A DNA stretch of 64,000 nucleotides from Myxococcales bacterium. Lineage in GTDB: Bacteria; Myxococcota_A; Polyangia; Haliangiales; Haliangiaceae. This document shows positions 9,207-17,562 of this stretch, in pieces (position 1 is the first letter of the stretch; each line of letters starts with the position of its first letter). The translations under genes and the position numbers were made by a program. The stretch is from positions 1 to 64,000 of the forward strand of contig WYBA01000349.1 of the NCBI GenBank assembly GCA_011526095.1, read 5' to 3'. The notes under the pieces were generated by a model. That model searched no databases. It worked only from the letters and a program-made list of their open reading frames with translations, and had not been told where the DNA came from.

Positions 9207-10583
9207 TCACGCGCTGGGCTCGCCGAGCGCGCGGGCGAGCAGCCACGCGCGCGCCTCGTCGCCTTCGACGAGCTTCTCGTCGGTGAAGACGCTCACCACG
9301 TCCGCGGTCTCGAGGCCGGTCGCGCGGTCGAGGCGGGCCCCGTCCAGGTGGGTCATGTCGAAGCGCGCGCCGGAGAGGTCGCAGTCAGTGAGATCGGCGC
9401 GCGAGAGGTGTGTCTTCCAGAGGCCCGCGCCGCGCATGGTCGCGCCGCGGAACGACGCACCGATCGCCGAGGCATTGTCGAAGTCAGCGCCCGTCAAGTT
9501 GGCTCCGGCAAGCGACGCCTTCGTCAGGGTCGCCTTGACGAACCTGGCGTCGGTGGCGTCGGCTTCGTCGAAGCGCGCGGCGTCGAGGTTCGCCTTGGTC
9601 AGTTGCGCCTGCCGGAGGCTCGCTCGGCGGAACTGCGCGCCGGCTGCGAACGCGTAGTAGAGGTCGGCGTCGTCGAGCGTCGCCCCGGCGAGGTTGGCCC
9701 CCTGCAACCACGCCTGGCTCAGCACCGTGCCGGTCAGGTCCAGGTCGGAGAGATCTTCCTCTTCGAGCGACGCTCGCGCGCCATCCCGACCGGCGCTGTG
9801 CAGGTACGTCCGGCTTCGTTCGAGCTCGTCCGCAAGCCAGGGTTCAGGGCGACGCTTGCACACGGCGGTCATGGTGGTGTTCAGGGTTGGCGGCCGCGGG
9901 ACGCTGCGATCCGGTGCTGGCACGGAACACGGCGTCGGTGCTGCGCTCCGCCGATGGAGCCATTCCCTCGCATCGCAGCCATCGAGTCGTCCCTCGTCAG
10001 TGACGATGCTCGTGATCTCGGCTTCCTCGACGCCGACCAGATCCCTCAGCGTCGCGCCCGTCACGACCGTATCCTCGAACCGTGCGCCTGCGACGTTCGC
10101 AGCGGTCAAGTCGGCGCCCTCCAGCGAGACCGCCTTCAGCGAGGCACCTCGAAGGTCTGCTCCACGGAGGTTGGCGTGGGTCGCGTCCATCCCGTCGAGC
10201 TTCGCGTGCCGCAAGCAGCAGCCCGCGAAGCTGGCACGTCGAGCCTCCGCTCGAGCGAAGCGAGCTCCGGTCGCGGCCGCGTCCTCGAACCGGGCGCCCT
10301 CGAGCGCCGCCTTGAAGAAGTCCGCGTGCTCGAGCTGGCAGCGCGAGAAGTCGGCTCCACTCGCGACGGCTCGGGACAGGTCCGCACCGCGCAGCACGCC
10401 GTCGGCGAACCGGGTTTCGAACATCGTACCCTCGGCCAGGACCGCCGCGCTCAGGTCGTGGCCCGAGACGTCGCGCTGGCTCCACATCAGCGGCTCGCCG
10501 TCGGCTCCGGCGGTCTCGAGGTAGCGCGCGTGGAGCGCGAGGTCCTCGACGATCCATGCGGGGGTGGGCGCGGCATCGACCAT
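9207..10583 (-). CDS. Double pentapeptide-repeat protein (two fused units)
   Basis: 458 residues from ATG 10583. Two A(D/N)LXX-type pentapeptide blocks, about 45-205 and 285-435, each ending in a conserved tail (ADVVSVFTDEKL, EARAWLLARA in the second). Between them lies a low-complexity Pro/Ser linker and an internal Met at nucleotide 9872 where a separate gene would start: the second half alone is the same size and layout as the single-unit protein at 11705-11049. It looks like two tandem genes joined by loss of a stop. Such repeats fold as right-handed quadrilateral helices and are often binding or mimicry scaffolds. Confidence 0.85.
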   Translation of the reverse strand: MVDAAPTPAWIVEDLALHARYLETAGADGEPLMWSQRDVSGHDLSAAVLAEGTMFETRFADGVLRGADLSRAVASGADFSRCQLEHADFFKAALEGARFEDAAATGARFARAEARRASFAGCCLRHAKLDGMDATHANLRGADLRGASLKAVSLEGADLTAANVAGARFEDTVVTGATLRDLVGVEEAEITSIVTDEGRLDGCDAREWLHRRSAAPTPCSVPAPDRSVPRPPTLNTTMTAVCKRRPEPWLADELERSRTYLHSAGRDGARASLEEEDLSDLDLTGTVLSQAWLQGANLAGATLDDADLYYAFAAGAQFRRASLRQAQLTKANLDAARFDEADATDARFVKATLTKASLAGANLTGADFDNASAIGASFRGATMRGAGLWKTHLSRADLTDCDLSGARFDMTHLDGARLDRATGLETADVVSVFTDEKLVEGDEARAWLLARALGEPSA

Positions 10584-10608
10584 GGCTGGCTCGACCGTCG
10601 GCTCCGGC

Positions 10609-11052
10609 TCACGTCCGCGCGCCGGTCGCGCGCGCCAGTCGCTCCCTGGCATGCGCGAGTTGCCGCGTGTCCGCGGCCGTCCACGCTCGCCGCTGGCACT
10701 CGAGGAGCACCTCCTCTGCGGCATGCAGGATCGTGCGCCGGACCTCGTCCAGCGACGCGACTCCACACGGGCGCTCGACGTCACCATCGACGAACCAGAT
10801 CGTCGCCACCGCCGTCGCCGCGAGCTCGAGGCGCAGCGAGCACGGGCCGTCGATGAAGTCCAGCACCATGCGGCGGCGCCGCCGCGCGACCGCGTCGCAC
10901 CACCACGTGAGGACCACGACGGGGAAGTCGTGCCAGCTCGCCGACGGCAGCGCCGCGCCGCCCACGACGACGTGCACGGGGCCGATGACGCTCCCCGACG
11001 GACGGCGGGTCATCTCGGACGGCGTCGCGACCACAGCGAAGGGCGTCGTCAC
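10609..11052 (-). CDS. Hypothetical protein between two pentapeptide genes
   Basis: 147 residues from a GTG in a GTGA overlap with the stop of the pentapeptide gene at 11049. It has a conserved-looking Trp/Cys segment (VVVLTWWCDAVARRRRR) and a helical C-terminal half (LDEVRRTILHAAEEVLLEC). No signal peptide, no recognised family. The next gene starts 25 bp downstream, so the three are one transcript. Confidence 0.75.
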   Translation of the reverse strand: MTTPFAVVATPSEMTRRPSGSVIGPVHVVVGGAALPSASWHDFPVVVLTWWCDAVARRRRRMVLDFIDGPCSLRLELAATAVATIWFVDGDVERPCGVASLDEVRRTILHAAEEVLLECQRRAWTAADTRQLAHARERLARATGART

Positions 11053-11705
11053 GCGTCCGGCTCCCCGCGCGCGCGTGCGAGCAACCACGAGCGCGCCTCG
11101 TCGCTCTCGAGACGCCGATCGCCCGCGATGATGCTGATCACCTGCGCCGCCTCGAGCCCGACCGCGCCCGCCAGTCGCGCGCCTTCCACGAGCGTCACCT
11201 CGAAGTGCGCGCCCGCCAGGTCGCAGCCCGAGAGGTCCGCGTCAGACAGGATCGTCCCGAGCAGCCGGACGTCGCGCATCACGGCGCCGCGGAAGGTGGC
11301 GCCGCGCGCGTAGGCTCTGCCGAGGTCTGCACGCGAAAGGTTGGCATCGAGGAAGGAGGCCTTCCTCAGGCCCGCCTTGACGAAGCTGGCGTCACACGCC
11401 GCCACCTCATCGAAGCACGCCTCGTCCGCCTCGGCCTTGATCAGCTCCGCGCGGCACGTCGACGCCTTGCGAAACCGCGCGCCGCCGGCCTGCGCAGACC
11501 AGAGCTTCGCTCCGTCGAGCATCGCCCCAGAGAGGTCGGCGTCCTGCAAGAACGCGCTCGTGAGCACGGCGTCGGAGAGGTCGAGGTTGGAGAGGTCGGC
11601 CCCCAGCAGCATCGCGCTTCGCCCACGTCGCCCGGCGCTGTCGAGGTGGACGCGGTTGTCCGCCAGTTCACGCTCGAGCCACGGTTCGGGAGTGCGCCTG
11701 CTCAT
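11049..11705 (-). CDS. Pentapeptide-repeat protein, single unit
   Basis: 218 residues, ATG 11705. N-terminal basic helix (TPEPWLERELADNRVHL), then about 30 A-D/N-L-S/R-x repeats (LLGADLSNLDLSDAVL, LSRADLGRAYARGATF), and the family tail AQVISIIAGDRRLE ... EARSWLLARA. It matches each half of the fused protein at 10583-9207. Role unknown; the operon context (unknown 147-residue protein, then fused paralogue) suggests a set of interchangeable binding proteins. Confidence 0.87.
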   Translation of the reverse strand: MSRRTPEPWLERELADNRVHLDSAGRRGRSAMLLGADLSNLDLSDAVLTSAFLQDADLSGAMLDGAKLWSAQAGGARFRKASTCRAELIKAEADEACFDEVAACDASFVKAGLRKASFLDANLSRADLGRAYARGATFRGAVMRDVRLLGTILSDADLSGCDLAGAHFEVTLVEGARLAGAVGLEAAQVISIIAGDRRLESDEARSWLLARARGEPDA

Positions 11706-11755
11706 GGAAGATCATCTGGGTCGCAAGGTCTGGATCCGCAGCCATGCGGGCTTCA
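11701..11755. repeat. Duplicated 5' block, copy 2
   Basis: Second copy of the block at 9107-9164, covering the start codon and upstream region of the pentapeptide gene on the minus strand. The stretch 11706-11842 holds no gene otherwise. Confidence 0.6.
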
Positions 11756-11842
11756 ATGGTCGCAGATCCGAGGGAATCGCGCTGCGCGTCGCCGCGCCGG
11801 ACACCGCTTCGCGCATGCCACCTGGAACGGCCGCGCGCGCGG

Positions 11843-12763
11843 TCAGCGGCCGGGGCGCTGGTAGGACGGCTGGAACGCGCAGCGGAAGCCGGGAGCTGGC
11901 TCGAGGCGCGTCGAGGTCTGCCAGGCGCGCAGGGCGTGGTAGTCGGGCGGGTCCACATAGCTGCCGCCCATCGTGCCCGAGTAGGCGGCCCGCAGCGCCT
12001 CGTCATCGCCCGGGTCGGCGGGGCCGTTCGGCTCCTGCCAGACCGTCACGAGCTCGGCGACGTTGCCGACCATGTCGAGCGCGCCGTAGGGGCTCGCGCC
12101 GTCGGGGCGCGAGCCGACGGGCCACGTGCTGTTCTTGCCGCAGCCGGTAGGGCCGCTGTCGCGGAGGTCGGCCTTGATGATGGCGAGCTTGCAGCTCGGA
12201 GTGGCGAAGCCCCACGGGAAGCTGCGGCCGTCGGTGCCGCGCGCGGCCTTCTCCCACTGTCGCTCGGTGGGCAGGTGCCGGCCGAGGTAGTGACAGTACT
12301 GACCCGCTTGCTCGATGGTGACGCAGTTGACGGGATGCTCGTCGCGCCCCGGCTTGCCCCAGTTCAGCTGCTCCTCGGTACATCGGGGGCCGCTCGCCGG
12401 CGCGGTGCACCGCTTGTCCTCGACGCAGCGGCGGTAGGCGGCGACGGTGACCTCGGTCTTGTCGATGTAGTACTCGGGGAGCTTGTCCTCGACGAGGGAG
12501 CTCCAGTCGCACGTCGGATCTCGCTCGCGGTCGCAGCTGATCAGGAACGGGCCGGCGGGGATTCGCACCATGCCGACCGTCGCGGACTCGATGTTCAGTC
12601 CGGCGTACGATGCGTCAAGCCTTGGGCGGACGAACTCGGCGTCCAAGATGTGCCCGGCGTCCTTGGTTGCCGAGCGCGCGCGGCTCGGTTCTGAGCTGCA
12701 GGCTGCGAGCGACTGGAGCAGGCAGACGGCCAGCGGCATGAGGAACGGGCGTGGGAGGGTCAC
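11843..12763 (-). CDS. SUMF1/formylglycine-generating-enzyme-like lipoprotein
   Basis: 306 residues, GTG in a GTGA overlap with the previous gene. Signal peptide with lipobox SLAACSS. The FGE-sulfatase fold is clear: GMVRIPAGPF at about 65, Y-Y-I-D-K-T-E-V-T, HPVNCVTIEQAGQYC, LPTERQWEKAARG near 165, and GNVAELV then GGSYVDP and FRCAF at the end. Many such domains are not sulfatase activators but ligand-binding or diversity-type modules. As the third gene of an ATPase-effector operon it occupies the slot held by immunity-like lipoproteins elsewhere here. Confidence 0.9.
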   Translation of the reverse strand: MTLPRPFLMPLAVCLLQSLAACSSEPSRARSATKDAGHILDAEFVRPRLDASYAGLNIESATVGMVRIPAGPFLISCDRERDPTCDWSSLVEDKLPEYYIDKTEVTVAAYRRCVEDKRCTAPASGPRCTEEQLNWGKPGRDEHPVNCVTIEQAGQYCHYLGRHLPTERQWEKAARGTDGRSFPWGFATPSCKLAIIKADLRDSGPTGCGKNSTWPVGSRPDGASPYGALDMVGNVAELVTVWQEPNGPADPGDDEALRAAYSGTMGGSYVDPPDYHALRAWQTSTRLEPAPGFRCAFQPSYQRPGR

Positions 12764-15315
12764 GGCAGGGTGATCTCGTCGAGCGCGGCCCAGAGTACCT
12801 CCGGCCCGCCGAGTCGATCCACGTGGCCACGGGCGTCAGAGGAGATCCGCTGATCACGCGCACCCTGGGCCGTCTGCAGGAACAAGAGCTCCCCGCCCTG
12901 CGCGCTCGCGAGCTCGATCGACGCGCTCCACCCGGCGCGGGACGACATGCCGGGCGTGCCATCGGCCTGCACCGCAGGCAGGTCGCGCAGGCGCTTCGAC
13001 GACAGGTGATTCCGCATCGTCCCGCTCATGTCGTGGGGATCGACCGTGCGCTCGCCGACGAGGCGCAGGTAGTCGGGGTAGAGGTGGAGCGTGAACGGGC
13101 GTCCGTCCGAGGGCACGTCGAAGTTGACGTTGCCCATCATCGTCATCGCGAACTGCTCGCCGGTGCGCTCCGACTTCCCGAGCGCGAGGAACTCGAGGTA
13201 CTTGTCCTTCAACGCGGCGAGCACGACCGGCAGCCCGGTCGACACGCGCGTGCTCAGGTCGGCGATCGAGCGCACCGCGATGCCGGCGTCCTCCATGCCG
13301 TTCTGGAACTGCTCGAGCAGCTGCCTCGCCTCGGCGTACGCTGCGGACGCGGTTGCCGGCGACGGTCGGCCGCTCAGGTGCTTGGCGATGTCCGCCATCG
13401 CCTTCATCGCGTCATGGCCGACGAGCCGCTTCAGCGCTCCCTCCTCCTGCCCGAACTTCAGCAGGTCCTGGGACAGCATCCGGATCACCTGGCGATCCTG
13501 CTCCGAGGCCGCCCTGGACATGACCCCTGCGAGGAAGTCGTTGTTCGCGAGGCCCTCGCCGATGCTCGCGTTGGTGTCGGCGACGCTGTTCATCGACCAC
13601 GCGAGCATCACCGTGTCCTTCACGATCCCCGCGGCGGCGCTTGGCAGCGTCGCGATGCTGAGCGCGTAGGACAGCATCTCCATCCCGCTCGAGGCCATGA
13701 GCGAGCCCAGCTTGGTGGCGCTCTCGTCGGCCATCCACTGGACGAGGTTGGCGTGGAAGCCGCCGAGCGCGGCGCCGCAGGTGTCGACGAGGGACTCGAC
13801 CGCCGTGCGCAGGTGGGGCATGCGCGCCTCGTGCACGGTCGCCAGCGACGACAGCGAGTCGGCCGCGAGCATCAGCATCGCCTCGGCCTCGTCGCGCGTC
13901 CTGGGCGCCTCGGCCTCGGGCAGCGGCGTCGCGACGCCGTCCTCGGGGCCAAGACCCGCGACGTCGTTCTCGCCGTCAACCTTGTCTCCCTCGCGCGCGG
14001 GCATCGCCGTCCCGCGCAGCTCGACATGCTCCGTTCGCTGCGCGTATCGCAGCTTCAGCGTGGCCTCGTGCTTGCCTTCCGCACCCGGCGCGTACGTCAC
14101 GCCCAGATCTCGCACCTCGTCGCGGCTGCCGGCCTTGCCGACCCACACGCTCGGCGGCGCGATCGTGAACGGCGAGGGCCCGTCGCCCTTGGCCTCGATC
14201 TCCGCCTCCACCTCGACGCCCTGCTCGTTGGGGTTCTGCAGGCGCACCTCCTGCGCCAGCGTCGGGCGTCCCGCCATCGTTGTCATCGACACCAGGCTCG
14301 GGCTCACCTCCAGCGGCTTGTCGACGGGCGCGACCGGTTCCGGATCGGGCGCGTCCTGGCGCGGCCGCTGCAGCGGCTCCGGCTGCGGCTCGGGCTCGGG
14401 CTCGCGGCCCTCGTCGTCCGCCTTCGGCGTGTACACCCGGGCGCGCATGTCGAACGCGAAGTCGGCGTCGCCGTCCATCGTCGTGACGTGGATGGCGCCG
14501 GCGAGGTCGCCCTCCTGCTCGGCGTAGAACCACACGTCGATCGTGGTGCTCGCGCCCGCTCGCAGCACGCGCTCCTGCAGCGGCAGGAAGTAGCCACGCT
14601 CGTCCTCGCCGCGGAACGCGTCGTGGTCCGCCCCGATCCTCACGGTGACGTCCTCGCGCTCCTCGTTGGTGATCGTGAGCTTCCGGCGATCGGACGGCGT
14701 GCGGACCTTGACGGCGCCGAAGTCGGTGCGCTGCGGGCTGAGCTCGAGCCGCGGCACGCGTGCCATCCCCGTGCCCTCGACCGGGACCGTGAAGCGGTGC
14801 CCCTCCGCCGTCTGGAGCACCAGCGCGCCTTGCTCGCGCGCCACGACCGCGGGCGTGAACACGACGTCGAGGTCGAGGGTCTGTCCGGGATCGAGCCGGG
14901 TCGCCGCCGGGAATCCGGCGACGGAGAACGACGGCGCACCTTCGATCGACGCGTCGGCGATCCAGACCTCGCGGTCCTCGTGGTTGGTCACCTGGACGGC
15001 CTGGCGCTTCGTGTCGCCCCGCAGCACCGGGCCCATCGCGACGTCGCGCGGGGCGATCTCGAGGTACGGCAGGCCGCTCGAGCTGCTCGCCCCGGCGCCC
15101 TGGGCCTGCGCCTGCGCCTGGCTCCAGCCCGCGAGCTGGGCCTGGTACGGCGACGCCTGCGCGGCTGGCGCGGCGCCGGGCGCGACGCCCGCCTGCTGCG
15201 CGGACCACTGCGCGCTCGCCGCGGCGTACTGATCGTTGGCCGGGGCGTCGTCCCGGTCGGACGCGTGTGGCGCGTGGTCGTCGGTGGCCTCGGGGCTCGG
15301 CTCGCGCAGCGTCAT
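12760..15315 (-). CDS. HYDIN/choice-of-anchor-type Ig-domain protein, candidate eCIS effector
   Basis: 851 residues; ATG 15315 forms an ATGA overlap with the AAA+ ATPase stop. Residues 1-75 are disordered and Ala/Gln-rich with a repeated A-Q-W/A-x-A-Q pattern. About 80-420 holds three Ig-like beta-domains of the ASPM/SPD-2/HYDIN type (LEIAPRDVAMGPV, LELSPQRTDFGAV, LEVSPSLVSM) with a Pro/Glu linker. About 450-750 is all-helical with a hydrophobic stretch (MEMLSYALSIATLPSAAAGIV), possibly pore-forming or membrane-seeking. The C-terminal 100 residues are beta-rich and unrecognised. No signal peptide. The effector assignment rests on coupling to the ATPase and the disordered N-terminus. Confidence 0.8.
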   Translation of the reverse strand: MTLREPSPEATDDHAPHASDRDDAPANDQYAAASAQWSAQQAGVAPGAAPAAQASPYQAQLAGWSQAQAQAQGAGASSSSGLPYLEIAPRDVAMGPVLRGDTKRQAVQVTNHEDREVWIADASIEGAPSFSVAGFPAATRLDPGQTLDLDVVFTPAVVAREQGALVLQTAEGHRFTVPVEGTGMARVPRLELSPQRTDFGAVKVRTPSDRRKLTITNEEREDVTVRIGADHDAFRGEDERGYFLPLQERVLRAGASTTIDVWFYAEQEGDLAGAIHVTTMDGDADFAFDMRARVYTPKADDEGREPEPEPQPEPLQRPRQDAPDPEPVAPVDKPLEVSPSLVSMTTMAGRPTLAQEVRLQNPNEQGVEVEAEIEAKGDGPSPFTIAPPSVWVGKAGSRDEVRDLGVTYAPGAEGKHEATLKLRYAQRTEHVELRGTAMPAREGDKVDGENDVAGLGPEDGVATPLPEAEAPRTRDEAEAMLMLAADSLSSLATVHEARMPHLRTAVESLVDTCGAALGGFHANLVQWMADESATKLGSLMASSGMEMLSYALSIATLPSAAAGIVKDTVMLAWSMNSVADTNASIGEGLANNDFLAGVMSRAASEQDRQVIRMLSQDLLKFGQEEGALKRLVGHDAMKAMADIAKHLSGRPSPATASAAYAEARQLLEQFQNGMEDAGIAVRSIADLSTRVSTGLPVVLAALKDKYLEFLALGKSERTGEQFAMTMMGNVNFDVPSDGRPFTLHLYPDYLRLVGERTVDPHDMSGTMRNHLSSKRLRDLPAVQADGTPGMSSRAGWSASIELASAQGGELLFLQTAQGARDQRISSDARGHVDRLGGPEVLWAALDEITLP

Positions 15316-17304
15316 CGTCCACGTCCTTGCGTGTGGAACACCCGGCCCATCGAGCGCGCGACGTCGCGCGCCGCGCGCTCGAGGTGGGCGTGGCGGATCT
15401 CGGTGCCCTCGGCCGCGGCGAGGAACGCGGCGGTGAGGGTGGCGTTGCGGATGTGGCCGCCGGTGAAGTCGGCGAAGTGCTCGGCGAGCTCGCGCGGGTC
15501 GTGGTCGTCGGCGCGCGGGGCGCTGGCGGGGATCAGCCGCTGCCACAGCAGCGCGCGCTCGTCGTCATCCGGCGCGGGGAACAGCACGTGCGCGGCGAGC
15601 CGGCGGCGGAACGCCTCGTCGATGCTGCTGTCGAGGTTGGTCGTGAGGATCGCGACGCCGCCGAAGCCCTCGATGCGCTGGAGCAGGTAGTCGACCTCGA
15701 GGTTGGCGTAGCGCTCGGTCGCGCTCTTGACCTCCGTGCGCTTGGCGAACAGCGCGTCGGCCTCGTCGAACAACAGCAGCGCGTGGCCGGTCTCGGCGGC
15801 GTCGAACACGCGCCCCAGCGCCTTCTCGGTCTCGCCGATCCACTTCGAGACGATCTGTGACAGGTCGACCCGGTAGAGATCGAGGCCGAGCTCGCGCGCG
15901 ATCAGCCCCGCGACCATGGTCTTGCCGGTGCCCGGCGGCCCGGAGAACAGCGCGGCGATGCCGCCGCCGGTGACGTGGCGGGCGAAGCCCCACTCCTCGA
16001 GCACGCGGTAGGCGAACCGGGCGCGCGCGATCAGCGCGTCCAGCTCGGCGCGCGTGTCGGCGGGCACGACGAGGTCGGTCCACGCGTGCTTCGAGACGAC
16101 GCGCGTCGCCAGGCCGCCGAGCCGCTCGGCGACGCTGGCGCGCACGCCCTCGGCGAGGTCGGAGGCGCGCACCGGCTCGCCGCGGGTGTGCGCGACCACG
16201 CGCGCCGCGGCGGCGGCGCGGTCGATGCCGGCCGGCGTGAGGTGAAAGCGCAGCGCGATCGCCGCGAGCGCGTCGTCGGGCGGCGCGTCGGGGCCGAGCG
16301 CCTGGCGCCACAGCGTCCGCCGCGTGGCGGGATCGGGCAAGGGCAGGGCGAGGCGCAGCACGGGGCGCGTCGACTCGACCCCGACGCCGACCTCGGTGCT
16401 CGCGAGCACCAGGGCGCCGTCGAGCTGGCTGGCGAGCGCGGCGATCGCGGCGCGCCGCGCGCGCGCTTCGGCATCCTCGCCGCGGGAGGTCTCGACGCCG
16501 ACGAGCATCGGCACGGCGTTGGCGAGCAGGCGCTCGCGGGCGAGGGCCGTGAACAGCTCGTCCAGGTCCGCGCCGCGCGCGAGCCGGCCGAGATCGACGT
16601 GGACGACTTGCCGCTGCAGTCGCGCGGCGGCGAGCGCCGCGAGCGCGCGGCGGCCGCTGCCCTCGGGGCCCTCGAGGACCGCGATGATCGGCGCCGGCGC
16701 GCTCATCGCCTGGGACAGACGCTCGAGCGCCGCCTGATGGGCGGGATCGAGCGCAGGCGCGAGCGGCGCTGTGACCGCCCCTCCGACCGCGGAGATCGCC
16801 GCGTCGATCGACGGCACGCCGGCGAGGAAGTCGATGACACGGTGGGGGACTCGCAGCGGGGTCAGCGGCGACGGGGCGCGCTCGTCCGCGACGACCAGCC
16901 GGAGCGCGCGCAGGCTGCTCGTGGTGCGCAGCACGCGATGCGACAGCGCGCGGGTCCGGCCGGGGGGCCAGGCAACGACGCGCGCGAACGCCGCGAAGGT
17001 CGCACCTCGCTGGGGCTCGGCGGCGAGCGCCGGCAGGTGCGGTGTCAGCAGCGGGTCCGCGCGCCACGCGGCCACGAACATCGTCATCCACGCCGAGTTG
17101 GCGGAGGTGGTCGCGGGCCGGCCAGGGCGCGGCCGTCAGTCGTGCCTCGACGGCCGGCAGTTCGTCGGCGGCGGGCGCGCTCGGGTGCAGGGCGGCGATG
17201 GCGCGGAGGCGGACGTGCTCCAGCGCGAGGTCGAAGGCGGCCGCGTCGGCGGGGCAGGCCCCGGCTCGGTCCAGCTCGATGGGGGGCGACACGACTTCCA
17301 TCAC
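15312..17304 (-). CDS. AAA+ ATPase, Afp15/Pvc15 type, with apparent frameshift near 17085
   Basis: Residues encoded from 17087 down to 15312 form 591 residues with Walker A GPPGTGKT and Walker B LLLFDEAD, matching the paralogue at 39277-37298. The paralogue's first 70 residues are found here in a different frame, starting GTGATGGA at 17304 ([14 protein letters not shown] against [14 protein letters not shown]). The switch falls around 17080-17095, where both frames read through a D-D/M-T-M-F region. Either a one-base error or a real frameshift splits the gene, or a shortened protein starts at ATG 17087. The downstream gene overlaps the stop (ATGA). Confidence 0.85.
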
Positions 17305-17402
17305 ACGCGGCGCATCTTACGCACCAGCCCCGGGATGTCTCCCCGCGCCGGCTGGCAACGTCTGATCGGCGGCGCTGACCGGCCGGCCGGCCGGCGCGCC
17401 TC

Positions 17403-17562
17403 GCCCGCACGGGGTGAGCAGAGGCCGCGCAACCGCCGCGCGGGCCGGCCGAGAGACGGCTGCATGACGCGACCCAGCCTCGCAACGCGCGCACGACTGT
17501 CACCTCGCTCACCGGGCTTTCGCCGCCGACCGCCGGCTGCGCTCTGGTACAAAGGCGGCGTG
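17403..17562 (+). repeat. Duplicated upstream region of lipoprotein A1
   Basis: This region is nearly identical to 43027-43188, upstream of the paralogous gene, and includes the shared motif CGCAACC ... GCATGACGCGACCCA (17429-17478). The whole 17305-17562 gap separates a minus-strand operon from this plus-strand gene and must hold both promoters; I cannot place them with confidence. An ATG at 17464 is in frame with the lipoprotein but would block a signal peptide. Confidence 0.7.
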
